From NCBI RefSeq assembly GCF_012395185.1, contig NZ_JAAZTU010000030.1, forward strand, positions 1-56,361: a stretch of 56,361 bases of DNA, given 5' to 3'. Under the pieces are notes generated by a model that was not told the DNA's origin, searched no databases, and saw only the letters and a program-made list of their open reading frames with translations. How positions within the stretch are numbered: the stretch's first letter is position 1; each line of letters starts with the position of its first letter. Made by a program: the position numbers and the translations under genes. The DNA is from Vibrio aestuarianus (GTDB lineage Bacteria > Pseudomonadota > Gammaproteobacteria > Enterobacterales > Vibrionaceae). Shown here piece by piece: positions 8,799-16,753 of this stretch.

Positions 8799-9108
8799 AG
8801 CCCTTGTCTCAATAAAAATTGGTTTAAAACTTCATCAATATCAGCTATTGAACGACGTAATATTGTCCAACCCTTTGGTTGAGCGTGCGTGGGTTTTTGG
8901 CTCTCGGGCGCTGGGTACATTTAAAGAGAGTTCAGATATCGACATTGCGTTAGAAGGGCAAGCGCTCACCTTAAATGAGATTGCGCTGATGCTTGATACC
9001 TTGGATCAATCATCTTTACCATACAAGGTCGATTTGTTGATTAAGCATAAAATCACTTCACCTGAATTGTTGGCCCATATCGAACAGCATGGCTTGCAGA
9101 TCAAGTGA
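8788..9108 (+). CDS. MntA-like minimal nucleotidyltransferase antitoxin (HI0073 family)
   Basis: A 106-residue protein of the MNT family. The signature GS-x10-D-x-D is complete (Gly38-Ser39, Asp50, Asp52), and a third acidic residue lies in YKVDLLI, so the catalytic centre looks intact. In type VII toxin-antitoxin systems such proteins disable the HepT toxin by AMP addition to its Tyr. The start is a GTG that lies inside the end of the toxin gene. The toxin-first order and overlap match described hepT-mntA pairs. The pair sits directly beside rjg, at the boundary of the polysaccharide locus. Function as an antitoxin is inferred from family and layout. Confidence 0.85.
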   Translation: MVSKALVSIKIGLKLHQYQLLNDVILSNPLVERAWVFGSRALGTFKESSDIDIALEGQALTLNEIALMLDTLDQSSLPYKVDLLIKHKITSPELLAHIEQHGLQIK

Positions 9109-9121
9109 AAGCCGAAACCCC

Positions 9122-10048
9122 TTAATACCCTTTATCAAAATCAATACGGTTTTCCAGTTGGAAACCTTCACGCCATAACTGGTAGTTGCGTGTAAAAATC
9201 TCTACCACCTGCTCAGGAAAACTGACAGCGGCAATGTGCGGAGTTAACGTGATGCTCGGGTGTTGCCAAAACGGATGTTCCCTATCGAGCGGTTCTTGCT
9301 CAAATACATCCAGATAGGCGTGTTGAATGTGGCCCAGTTCAATCGCGGTAATGAGATCACTCTCGACGAGGTTTTTGCCGCGTCCGACATTAAACAATAA
9401 CGCCTGTTGGCAATGATTCAGCGTATTCTGGTTTAACAGACCGAGCGTTTGAGGCGTATTGGGTAAGGTACTGACCACAATATCGGCTTGGGCAAAGGCC
9501 GCGCCAAGTTCATTGACATGATAGGTCTGATCAAATTGGCCACTTCTAGCAGGGATCCCAGTACTATTAACCCCAACAACCGTTAAACCAAACGCTTTCG
9601 CTACTTGTGCTAAGTGGCTACCAATTGCACCCGTGCCGAGTATGACCATGGTTTTGCCATTAATTGACTGGTAAGCATGCGGTAGCCATTGTTTGTGTTG
9701 CTGTTGAACTTGATAGCGTGGAAAGTGCCTGAAATGTGCAATAGTGTAGCCAAGTACATACTCGGCAATTTGTTGGCCGAAGATGCCTTTCACATTGGTC
9801 AATTGGTAATCTTGACGCAAATTAGGATCAATTAAAGTATCAACCCCGGCATAGGCTGATTGTAACCACTCTAGATTAGGGAAGTCTTGCAGACACTTTG
9901 CGGCCATTGGGGGAGCTGCTAGCAGAATAGTTGCTTGGTGGCGCTCTGTAGTGATAACCAAGTCTGTCAAACCCGCTTTCTCTAGAGCTTGGCGGTAAAT
10001 CTCATCATGCTCGGTAAGAATATACACTTTATCGGTGAAATTGTTCAT
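9122..10048 (-). CDS. D-isomer-specific 2-hydroxyacid dehydrogenase (GhrA-like)
   Basis: NAD(P)H-dependent reductase of 2-oxoacids such as glyoxylate or hydroxypyruvate, cytoplasmic. The nucleotide-binding motif GTGAIG is at residues 138-143. The catalytic set is visible: Arg223 in VGRGKNL, Glu252 in FEQEPL and His271 in TPHIAAVS. The 308-residue length suits the GhrA/YcdW subgroup rather than the longer SerA or PdxB enzymes. It points toward the toxin-antitoxin pair and ends 13 bases from it, and diverges from yjaG on its other side. The true substrate cannot be read from sequence. Confidence 0.88.
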   Translation of the reverse strand: MNNFTDKVYILTEHDEIYRQALEKAGLTDLVITTERHQATILLAAPPMAAKCLQDFPNLEWLQSAYAGVDTLIDPNLRQDYQLTNVKGIFGQQIAEYVLGYTIAHFRHFPRYQVQQQHKQWLPHAYQSINGKTMVILGTGAIGSHLAQVAKAFGLTVVGVNSTGIPARSGQFDQTYHVNELGAAFAQADIVVSTLPNTPQTLGLLNQNTLNHCQQALLFNVGRGKNLVESDLITAIELGHIQHAYLDVFEQEPLDREHPFWQHPSITLTPHIAAVSFPEQVVEIFTRNYQLWREGFQLENRIDFDKGY

Positions 10049-10119
10049 CAGCTTTGCTTTTTTCCCTGTTGTTTATCAAGTACACTTCCGCTGTCTTTTT
10101 CTGCAACGATTGAGTGATT

Positions 10120-10707
10120 ATGCTACAAAACCCTCTACAGGTTCGTCTTGAGAAATTTGAACCTTGGCAACAAATTACTTTTATGGCGTGTTTGTGTGAA
10201 CGTATGTACCCGAACTATGCCATGTTTTGCGATAATGCTGAATTTGCTCATGCGCGAGTATATCGCGATATTCTAGACAGCGTTTGGGAATTGCTCACGG
10301 TAAAAAGTGCCAAAATTAATTTCGAGAATCAGTTAGAGAAGTTGGAAGAGATCATTCCAAGCTCGGAAGATTTTGATGTTTACGCTGTTTATCCTGCAAT
10401 CGATGCGTGCGTAGCGTTATCTAACTTGCTGCATGGCTTGCTTGACCGTGATTATTTGTATGAAAACATGCAGAAGATCAGTCAAATTTCAGTGCTGACA
10501 GTCGCTCAGTTAGAAGAAGCACAAACCGGCGAAGCGATCAATAACGAAAACCAAAAGCAGAATGAAGCGGTTTGCGAAGAGTGGGATATCCAGTGGGCTA
10601 TTTTCCGTCCACTTCGTGAAGCGGTTGAACGCGACATTGATTTAATTAAAGATCTACGTCAAGAGCTGCGTGATGAAGGCGTGAGCAACATTGGTGTAAG
10701 TCTTTAG
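10120..10707 (+). CDS. yjaG: YjaG family protein (DUF416)
   Basis: A 195-residue soluble protein that matches the DUF416/YjaG family from its first residues (LEKFEPWQQITFMACLCERM). It is highly conserved in gammaproteobacteria, and in enterics it also lies close to hupA, but no biochemical role is established to my knowledge. It is acidic, has no signal peptide and no membrane segments. I place the start at the ATG at 10120; a GTG two codons earlier is also possible. It is followed by a small unrelated gene after about 30 bases. Confidence 0.88.
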   Translation: MLQNPLQVRLEKFEPWQQITFMACLCERMYPNYAMFCDNAEFAHARVYRDILDSVWELLTVKSAKINFENQLEKLEEIIPSSEDFDVYAVYPAIDACVALSNLLHGLLDRDYLYENMQKISQISVLTVAQLEEAQTGEAINNENQKQNEAVCEEWDIQWAIFRPLREAVERDIDLIKDLRQELRDEGVSNIGVSL

Positions 10708-10736
10708 CTCCATTGAAATAGCGAACATTTATCACG

Positions 10737-11015
10737 ATGAAAACTAACTGGCGAGATCGATGGCTTAAATTCAAACATACGATTTTAGAGGCGATGGATT
10801 TTCGTTCTAGGATTTGGGTGGTGAGAATTTCAGAAACTCGTTTGAAAGATGAATCTTTTATCATCAATGAAGATAGCTTTAACGAGCCTTTGCAATGGAT
10901 GAAAAGAAGATCCTATTCATCGGTTATGCTGGCGCAAGTCGAGCATATGAAATGTTCCCAAGTTCATATCTTTACGGTTGGCAATCAAACACACCAACTG
11001 TTAAGGGTTAAATAG
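10737..11015 (+). CDS. Small protein of unknown function
   Basis: A 92-residue basic protein that I do not recognise. The N-terminal part is rich in Trp, Arg and Lys (NWRDRWLKFKHT), and a later stretch has WMKRRSYSS. There is no signal peptide or membrane segment. It starts 29 bases after yjaG on the same strand, so the two may be co-transcribed, but no strong ribosome site is visible before the ATG. The codon use looks like its neighbours. It may be a vibrio-specific conserved protein or a weakly expressed frame. Confidence 0.5.
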   Translation: MKTNWRDRWLKFKHTILEAMDFRSRIWVVRISETRLKDESFIINEDSFNEPLQWMKRRSYSSVMLAQVEHMKCSQVHIFTVGNQTHQLLRVK

Positions 11016-11119
11016 ATGCTCTTTTATTTTAAATCACCAATCTCTTGGTTTGATACGTTGGGTTAGCACGCCGACTAGAAGATTGTTATCCAATAATGGT
11101 GAGATGTAAAAGCTTGAGT

Positions 11120-11159
11120 TAAGTATAAGTGCCGGGCATAAAAACGGCACTTATACTTA
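11120..11159 (-). terminator. Strong hairpin at the end of the yjbFGH operon
   Basis: TAAGTATAAGTGCCG pairs perfectly with CGGCACTTATACTTA (15-base arms, 10-base loop) just beyond the yjbH stop. No T-run follows the stem on the minus strand, so it may act more as an mRNA 3'-end stabiliser than a classical terminator. Confidence 0.6.
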
Positions 11160-11172
11160 TTGGGTTACATGA

Positions 11173-13398
11173 TTACTGTGAGGTGTTAGGTCTTTGTGAC
11201 CAAGGAGAGCGAGCATCCGTTCTATCGTATAATTGATGTTTCTTCCTCAACATTTGCCCACCATCGCGAGTGATTGGCTCCCAGTTAAGTATTGCTCTGT
11301 TCGTGGACGGTTTTACGGTCATGATGTCAAAAGGAATTGATACATAAAATCCCTTATTATAGCTTCCTTCCCCATACTCATCGGCCGTTAAGTCTGTAAA
11401 TACCGCATAAACGCCGGCAATCACACCTGACTTGAATTGTTTAGAAAAATCAACTCGAGCACCAATGTCTCCACCTAAGAATTTTCCTGCACTGATTTTA
11501 AATAATGTACTTTCAAGAAATGCCCAATCAGGTGTGTAGTAAGTGGTTAGATGACCTGTTGTTCCTTGGTTTAATACATAAGCTCGGCAACTTGTTGGAT
11601 TATTAATACAAGTAGTAGAGTTCGGATTTGAACCATCGTAGTAGAAATAATCGTCTGAATAAATTCCAAACCAAGAATCAGCCTCTCGTTGACTTAGGTA
11701 ATTCATATCAACTCCTACTGCCCAATTTGATCTCATCGGACGATATAATATTTCACCACCCACACCAGCAAACATCGACTCTAGATAACCCCCGTAAACT
11801 TGTGTGTAAATGTTCTCTGTTGGTTGTTCAAACCAGGTTAACTGCAATTGACTCAGGCGTACTGGATCTTGTACATAACTACGGAACATGGTACGAACTC
11901 GAGGGGTTGCCTCATTGCGGACATGTGGTGATTGTGGGCTATCAACACCGTAGTTGAATTTGTCGTAGTTATCGACAATATTGATATAGATTGCACCGCC
12001 AAGCTCAAGCTTAGGCGTGATCCAATAATTGGAGTGCGCACTTAGACCTAGGCTGAATAAATAGAAAGCTTCTGGTCCACCAAGAGATTGTTGTAATGAG
12101 GGCGATAAACCGTAATCCCAACGTTTGATAGACTGAGCTACTATCGGTGAAGATAGTGGGGTTGGTTCTTGGTATTTATCGAAGGTCGACGAAGGCGTAA
12201 CCCCAAGTTGGTCATAATTGGCTGCCGAGATATAGTCATCCCGGTTAATGATGGTTTCAGTCAATACCATGCTATTGTTTTGTTCAATAATATGAAATTC
12301 CGTAATGTCATCATTACCGTATCGAGTTAAAACCGCTGCCGCCCGTTCAAGTGCTTCATCTCTATCGCGATATTTTACTTGTTCACCGGTGACGATGATC
12401 TTGTTGTCTGACACGGCGATAGTGTTTTGCTGATAGCCAGCATTATGCTGAAGTTCAGCCGATGCTTGTTGCCAATCGTTGGATGTAGGAGAGGCTTGAA
12501 CCTTGGTTTTAGGGGTATCCAACCAACTTGCTTTCATGTGATTAAAGTTGGTATAAAAATTAAAGCCTAATGTGAGTGTATCGCCTCGTTGATAACTGAC
12601 TTTAGCATCTCCCCAGTCACCTAGTCGGTAATTAATACCGATATTCCATGGTGTATGCTGAGTCATATCTGAGTTGGCTCTTATTTGTGGCCAATCTTCA
12701 GAGTAATCGTTGCCATCGTATTCAATTTTAATTCGCAGTGGTTCGTAAGGTGTTTGATATTCTATACCGCCAAACAATGCCGCAGGGCCTTTAAACCAAC
12801 GTCCATAGTCAACCATGCCACCTGTGTCTTTAAAATCACTCGGGCGGTTACAGAATCGGTCGCTTATCTTACAGACTGGATTACTGACATTACCGCTTTG
12901 ACCAATGTATCCCCAGCCGAGTCCCAGGGTGAAATCAAGGTTACCAAAACGTTTGGTAGCAGCAACAAATTCACCATCAAACATGCCGGTACCACCGAAA
13001 TCTCGTAGGCCAATTGACGTTTCTGGCAACCAATAACTTTCTTCAATGAGGCGAACTTTAAAATCCATACCTTTGTCTGTATACAGGTTATCGCCGCTGT
13101 AGTCAGGATTAGAATTATAGAGAACATTGGGTAAGCGGGTATAACGAATGGTCGCATCAAGCCATGGCATCACTTGCATGGAAGCAACGTAATGGTGGTA
13201 GTCGTTATTAACGCTGATCCCGACATTAAATTCACCTTCTTCAGCCATGCGACCGGAAGGCATTTGCATTAAACCAGTACCACCAAAGTCCATTTGTGAC
13301 GGTTTCCAATCATTTGTGCTGCTCATGACAACCGATGCATAACTAACAGAGAACAGGCTTAGAGATGAAATAAAAAATGAAGAATATTGAAGTTTCAT
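11173..13398 (-). CDS. yjbH: YjbH-like outer-membrane exopolysaccharide protein (GfcD/WbfB type)
   Basis: A 741-residue secreted protein with a signal peptide (about residues 1-25) and many alternating aromatic beta strands, as expected for an outer-membrane beta-barrel. The segment FGGTGLMQMPSGRM near residue 39 is typical of YjbH/GfcD. Family members work with YjbE, YjbF and YjbG in the secretion of an exopolysaccharide or group-4 capsule. Its ATG overlaps the stop of the gene before it (ATGA), so translation is coupled. A long inverted repeat follows it. The exact step is unknown in the family. Confidence 0.88.
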   Translation of the reverse strand: MKLQYSSFFISSLSLFSVSYASVVMSSTNDWKPSQMDFGGTGLMQMPSGRMAEEGEFNVGISVNNDYHHYVASMQVMPWLDATIRYTRLPNVLYNSNPDYSGDNLYTDKGMDFKVRLIEESYWLPETSIGLRDFGGTGMFDGEFVAATKRFGNLDFTLGLGWGYIGQSGNVSNPVCKISDRFCNRPSDFKDTGGMVDYGRWFKGPAALFGGIEYQTPYEPLRIKIEYDGNDYSEDWPQIRANSDMTQHTPWNIGINYRLGDWGDAKVSYQRGDTLTLGFNFYTNFNHMKASWLDTPKTKVQASPTSNDWQQASAELQHNAGYQQNTIAVSDNKIIVTGEQVKYRDRDEALERAAAVLTRYGNDDITEFHIIEQNNSMVLTETIINRDDYISAANYDQLGVTPSSTFDKYQEPTPLSSPIVAQSIKRWDYGLSPSLQQSLGGPEAFYLFSLGLSAHSNYWITPKLELGGAIYINIVDNYDKFNYGVDSPQSPHVRNEATPRVRTMFRSYVQDPVRLSQLQLTWFEQPTENIYTQVYGGYLESMFAGVGGEILYRPMRSNWAVGVDMNYLSQREADSWFGIYSDDYFYYDGSNPNSTTCINNPTSCRAYVLNQGTTGHLTTYYTPDWAFLESTLFKISAGKFLGGDIGARVDFSKQFKSGVIAGVYAVFTDLTADEYGEGSYNKGFYVSIPFDIMTVKPSTNRAILNWEPITRDGGQMLRKKHQLYDRTDARSPWSQRPNTSQ

Positions 13399-14183
13399 AG
13401 AAAGCCTTTTCTTGACTGAAGCAGCGAAACAATCTCGCTTTCGAAATCTAATAACTGAGCATTTGGTCTGTTAAATCCCACAAAAATAATACTGCCTGGC
13501 GCTAGGATAGTTTGTTCATCATTCCAGTAGGCGTATCCCACTTTTTTTGTATGGCCATCTGGGTAAATCACCCAAATATTGCTGCTGTTTGCACTTGATA
13601 GCAATGTTGTTTGCTTAAGATAATCGGCGACAGTTAATCCACCGATAAATGGTTTAGTGACAGGCACGAAAAGTAACCCTTCAATATGAATTGTTTTTGG
13701 TCTTTTCGGTGTTATTAACTCAAAATTGCCCTTAAGTTGCGGGTTATTCTGGGGGGTGATCCGTATCGCATCATAATCGAGATTGATGAATTCACGATAA
13801 CCAACATCCCAGCGGTTTATCTGTTGCTCCAATAAAGCAATACTTGCTTTAGATTTAGGATGAACGTGTGTGTATGCGCTCAAGCGTTGGAGTAAGGTTT
13901 GTTTTCTTTTTTCTACCTCGCTCTCTTTATCTTGATTAAAAAGCATATTGTTTAATGGATAACCAAGCAACGCAGCTAGTGGTCCGTTTTGGCCGTCATA
14001 AGTTATTTCTACGTTTTTTTGCTGGTTAATGATGTCAGTGAATATTTTTTCAAGTCGTTCTGGTTGGTTGTATTCAAGTACTTTCTTTTCATTGGGTAAA
14101 TGTATTGTTAGTACGGAAGCAAAGCTGCTGGCCGAAAAGGCAGCCATAATTAGTGCTAAAAGACAATGATTCATAAATGACAA
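13395..14183 (-). CDS. yjbG: YjbG/GfcC-like periplasmic capsule protein
   Basis: A 262-residue protein with a signal peptide ending near residue 22 (SSFAS). It contains the GfcC-type C-terminal region (LAPGSIIFVGF near residue 230) with two ubiquitin-like (SLBB-related) domains expected from the solved family structure. It is the third gene of the yjbEFGH set, seven bases after yjbF and overlapping yjbH by four bases. Periplasmic role in polysaccharide export is known only at family level. Confidence 0.85.
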   Translation of the reverse strand: MSFMNHCLLALIMAAFSASSFASVLTIHLPNEKKVLEYNQPERLEKIFTDIINQQKNVEITYDGQNGPLAALLGYPLNNMLFNQDKESEVEKRKQTLLQRLSAYTHVHPKSKASIALLEQQINRWDVGYREFINLDYDAIRITPQNNPQLKGNFELITPKRPKTIHIEGLLFVPVTKPFIGGLTVADYLKQTTLLSSANSSNIWVIYPDGHTKKVGYAYWNDEQTILAPGSIIFVGFNRPNAQLLDFESEIVSLLQSRKGFL

Positions 14184-14190
14184 CCTATGA

Positions 14191-14871
14191 TTACTGAGAT
14201 TTATAAGGTTTTAATATTTCCATGTCGACTTTTAAGGCGTCAGGAATTAACCATTGTGATGACTTGACGACATTGCCGTCACTATCAACCCAGAAGGTAT
14301 TGTTCATGCTTTTACCACTGTTATTGAATTGAACGTTTTCTTGCCAAACAGTGGTGTTTTTTTGCCACAGCACTGATTCAATATATTCGGTGGTAACTTG
14401 ACGGGTTGAGATTGTAGCGAGTTGGCCGAATTGATATCCAGGCTGCCAATCGTATTGAGCTTGCCACTTATCATTGCTGGTTAAAGATGGAAAGTTTTTT
14501 AGAGGCAATAGGTTATCAAGGTTTGCGCTAGGCATATTGACGGTTTTGATGATTCTGCCATTTTCAGTGACAATCATTGCACGGTCAGAAGAGAGCCACT
14601 TATACTGTTTTGCATTGGAAACTGGATTTATGTCAATGAATGCCAACACCATAAAAATTTGTGCTTTATCGTTGAGAGTCACATAGCTGCTTAAATAAGG
14701 GATCTGCTCGATTTGCTGCTTGGTTAATGTCACATCATCGACACCGAATGCCGCAAATTTAATAGAGTCATTAATACTAGAAAACTTAGTTGAACAGCCA
14801 CTAGCAGTCATTAATCCCAAAGATAGCAGAGTAAGGACCAGGGGCTTAGCTGTTTTTATTTTTCTCGACAT
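14191..14871 (-). CDS. yjbF: YjbF/GfcB-like lipoprotein
   Basis: A 226-residue lipoprotein with a lipobox near residue 26 (TASGC). The body matches the YjbF/GfcB family of outer-membrane lipoproteins (YLSSYVTLNDKAQIFMVLAF; WYLIPDAL-type end, here QWLIPDALKVDMEIL). It starts just downstream of a strong terminator that separates it from yjbE, so its transcription must rely on read-through or a separate weak promoter. It precedes yjbG closely. Confidence 0.85.
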   Translation of the reverse strand: MSRKIKTAKPLVLTLLSLGLMTASGCSTKFSSINDSIKFAAFGVDDVTLTKQQIEQIPYLSSYVTLNDKAQIFMVLAFIDINPVSNAKQYKWLSSDRAMIVTENGRIIKTVNMPSANLDNLLPLKNFPSLTSNDKWQAQYDWQPGYQFGQLATISTRQVTTEYIESVLWQKNTTVWQENVQFNNSGKSMNNTFWVDSDGNVVKSSQWLIPDALKVDMEILKPYKSQ

Positions 14872-14917
14872 CGATATTATCCGTTTACATCAGTAAGTTG
14901 TTGTTTATGCTAGGCAT

Positions 14918-14952
14918 AAAAAAACATCCTTAACAAAGTATTAAGGATGTTT
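14918..14952 (-). terminator. Rho-independent terminator between yjbE and yjbF
   Basis: On the minus strand AAACATCCTTAA pairs perfectly with TTAAGGATGTTT (12-base arms, 7-base loop), and a T-run follows. It lies 12 bases after the yjbE stop and about 45 bases before the yjbF ATG. Confidence 0.85.
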
Positions 14953-14964
14953 GTAGGCTCAAAC

Positions 14965-15189
14965 TTAGTTTGTTGTGCCGTCAGTACCTGTTGTTCCATC
15001 GCTGTCTGATGCAGCAGCAACTGCTACAACGGTAACAGCAAGAGCACCAGCTACAATACTAGATGTAGCAGCAGCGCCAGCTGCTGTAGCCGATGCGCCT
15101 TCAGCACCAGCTGCAACAACAGCTTCTTCAGCAAACACCGTGCTTGATAAACCTAAAGCAACTAATGCTGCTAATGCAATTTTTCTCAT
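14965..15189 (-). CDS. yjbE: YjbE/GfcA-like small secreted Ala-rich protein
   Basis: A 74-residue protein: a signal peptide (MRKIALAALVALGLSSTVFA) followed by an Ala-rich hydrophobic body and a Thr/Gly/Asp tail (SDSDGTTGTDGTTN). This layout is that of YjbE and GfcA/YmcD, the first genes of yjbEFGH and gfc operons. I chose the ATG at 15189 (AAGGATATATT before it) over an ATG at 15297 since it puts the signal peptide at the N-terminus. It is first in its operon and cut off from yjbFGH by a strong terminator. Function unknown; low sequence complexity makes homology calls weaker. Confidence 0.8.
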   Translation of the reverse strand: MRKIALAALVALGLSSTVFAEEAVVAAGAEGASATAAGAAATSSIVAGALAVTVVAVAAASDSDGTTGTDGTTN

Positions 15190-15261
15190 AATATATCCTT
15201 GTAAATTTACAAATAAAAACATCGATGTCGGTAATGCATAAGCACACCTATCGACATAGTA

Positions 15262-15277
15262 TTCAAAATAAGTGCCA
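15262..15277 (-). promoter_or_regulatory. Possible sigma-54 promoter for yjbE
   Basis: On the minus strand TGGCAC-N5-TTGA lies 73 bases before the yjbE ATG. The -24 half is perfect; the -12 half reads TTGA in place of TTGC. Sigma-54 control of exopolysaccharide genes is known in vibrios (syp genes of V. fischeri), which makes it plausible. Confidence 0.35.
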
Positions 15278-15387
15278 AAGTAAAAAATTATCAACATTCA
15301 TTGAGCTTTTTAAAGAGTTCTATCCCATTTAATCAAAGTATAAATACGGTCACTATTAATTAGTTGAGTAGGTATAAGGTATTTAGT

Positions 15388-15428
15388 ATGCTATGTGTCG
15401 ATATTCATTTGAGTTGACAACATAGCAT
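15388..15428. repeat. Inverted repeat upstream of wzi
   Basis: ATGCTATGT and ACATAGCAT are 9-base arms separated by 23 bases, ending 34 bases before the wzi ATG. It could be an operator for the divergent region or a leader hairpin. Confidence 0.35.
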
Positions 15429-15462
15429 TTAGGATTTTGCAGTGATTAATTATGGACGAGCT

Positions 15463-16701
15463 ATGAAATCACTGGTTGTACTGCTAGGGTTGGGTGCTAT
15501 TTGCCGTCAAGCTTTTGCTTCTCCTTGGTTAGAAGCATCTGATCCTTTTGTGCGTTCAGATCTCACCGCCTTGTCAGATTCGGGCGCCATCAATAGCCCT
15601 ACCAACCACTTTCCAATGCTCTGGTCGATGTTAGATAGTTCTATTTCTCAGTTTAATATTCGCTCTCCCTCCCTACGCTCTGAATATTCTCATATCAAAT
15701 ACCTTTATCAAGCTGCTCAGTTGGAGCGTGGAAATCGCAAGTTTGAAGTAGCAATGAATAGCGAACCGTTGATAAAGAATGCTTTTGGCCAAGTGAATAA
15801 TGATCACTGGGGTGTTTATGCCAGCTATGAAATGCTTAAGCCACATTACGCCTTCCGTTTGTCGACTGGCTATTCTGATGATGGTGAAGATCGAGATATA
15901 CGTTGGAAAGACAGTTATTTAGCGCTCAATGCTGGTGGGTGGGTTTTTAGCATTGGTACTTTGCCTCGCTGGTGGGGACAAGGTTGGCAGCATAATTTGG
16001 TATTGAATACACACGAGTTGGTACCTGAGATTAGCCTTAGCTATACGAGCGAAAATAACTGGTTGGGTGTTTGGAGTTTGGAAACATTAGTCAGTGATGT
16101 TGACGATATTTACCAATATCAATGGTCTTCTCGATTAATAAGTAAGCCATTTTCTATACTGGAATATGGCCTTACTTACCATCAGTGGTTGAAACCTATT
16201 GATGACAGTGATTATCTAGATGAGCAAGTAATCTTCGATGCTAAGTTATCGCTACCTAGCGTTCGTGATTTTTATCATAGCGTTTATGTTGAAGTTGCTT
16301 CGGATCTTAGAGCCTCTCAGCTTGGGGCATTATTGTTTGGTTGGTCTGGTTTTATACCCTTCGATAAACATTCTTTTCGTTTGGTTATTGAACGACAACA
16401 AGGTCGTGATGATGATTTACATGTCTTGACATACATGAAGTTATTTAATGATAAGTTAATGAGAAATAGCTATTTAGTGGAAGATGGTTGGTCTGTGTCT
16501 GGTTACGTGCAGTTAGCGAATGACCATCAAATAGAAGCGACATATCAAGAGCAAACACAGTACCAACAGCAGGGCAAAGAATTGTATCAGGTAAGTTATC
16601 GACTCCCAGCGTTGAGTGGAAGACTTACCTTTGGTGTGGACAGAGAGCAAAGTGAAAGTAGTCAGACGAATTATTGGTCGAACTACGAATTTCGATTTTA
16701 A
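15463..16701 (+). CDS. wzi: Wzi-family capsule assembly outer-membrane protein
   Basis: A 412-residue protein with a signal peptide (cut near AFA-SP, residue 20) and a pattern of short beta strands expected for the 18-stranded Wzi barrel. Recognisable family features are the N-terminal helical segment (DPFVRSDLTALSDSG), the WWGQGWQHN motif near residue 175 and the C-terminal NYWSNYEFRF, which ends in Phe as outer-membrane proteins do. Wzi anchors capsule to the cell surface. The ATG at 15463 follows GGACGAG; a GTG at 15442 is less likely. It is the first gene of the rightward operon that continues with the Wza-like protein. Confidence 0.88.
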   Translation: MKSLVVLLGLGAICRQAFASPWLEASDPFVRSDLTALSDSGAINSPTNHFPMLWSMLDSSISQFNIRSPSLRSEYSHIKYLYQAAQLERGNRKFEVAMNSEPLIKNAFGQVNNDHWGVYASYEMLKPHYAFRLSTGYSDDGEDRDIRWKDSYLALNAGGWVFSIGTLPRWWGQGWQHNLVLNTHELVPEISLSYTSENNWLGVWSLETLVSDVDDIYQYQWSSRLISKPFSILEYGLTYHQWLKPIDDSDYLDEQVIFDAKLSLPSVRDFYHSVYVEVASDLRASQLGALLFGWSGFIPFDKHSFRLVIERQQGRDDDLHVLTYMKLFNDKLMRNSYLVEDGWSVSGYVQLANDHQIEATYQEQTQYQQQGKELYQVSYRLPALSGRLTFGVDREQSESSQTNYWSNYEFRF

Positions 16702-16753
16702 CGTAGCTCTTTTAGATAAAAAATAACTAATTAAAGATGATGGCTAGCATAAA

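Noticed and set aside
15298..15462. JUMPstart/ops (RfaH) element before wzi
   Set aside because: I looked for the GGCGGTAGC-type core and did not find it in the wzi leader or between yjbE and wzi.
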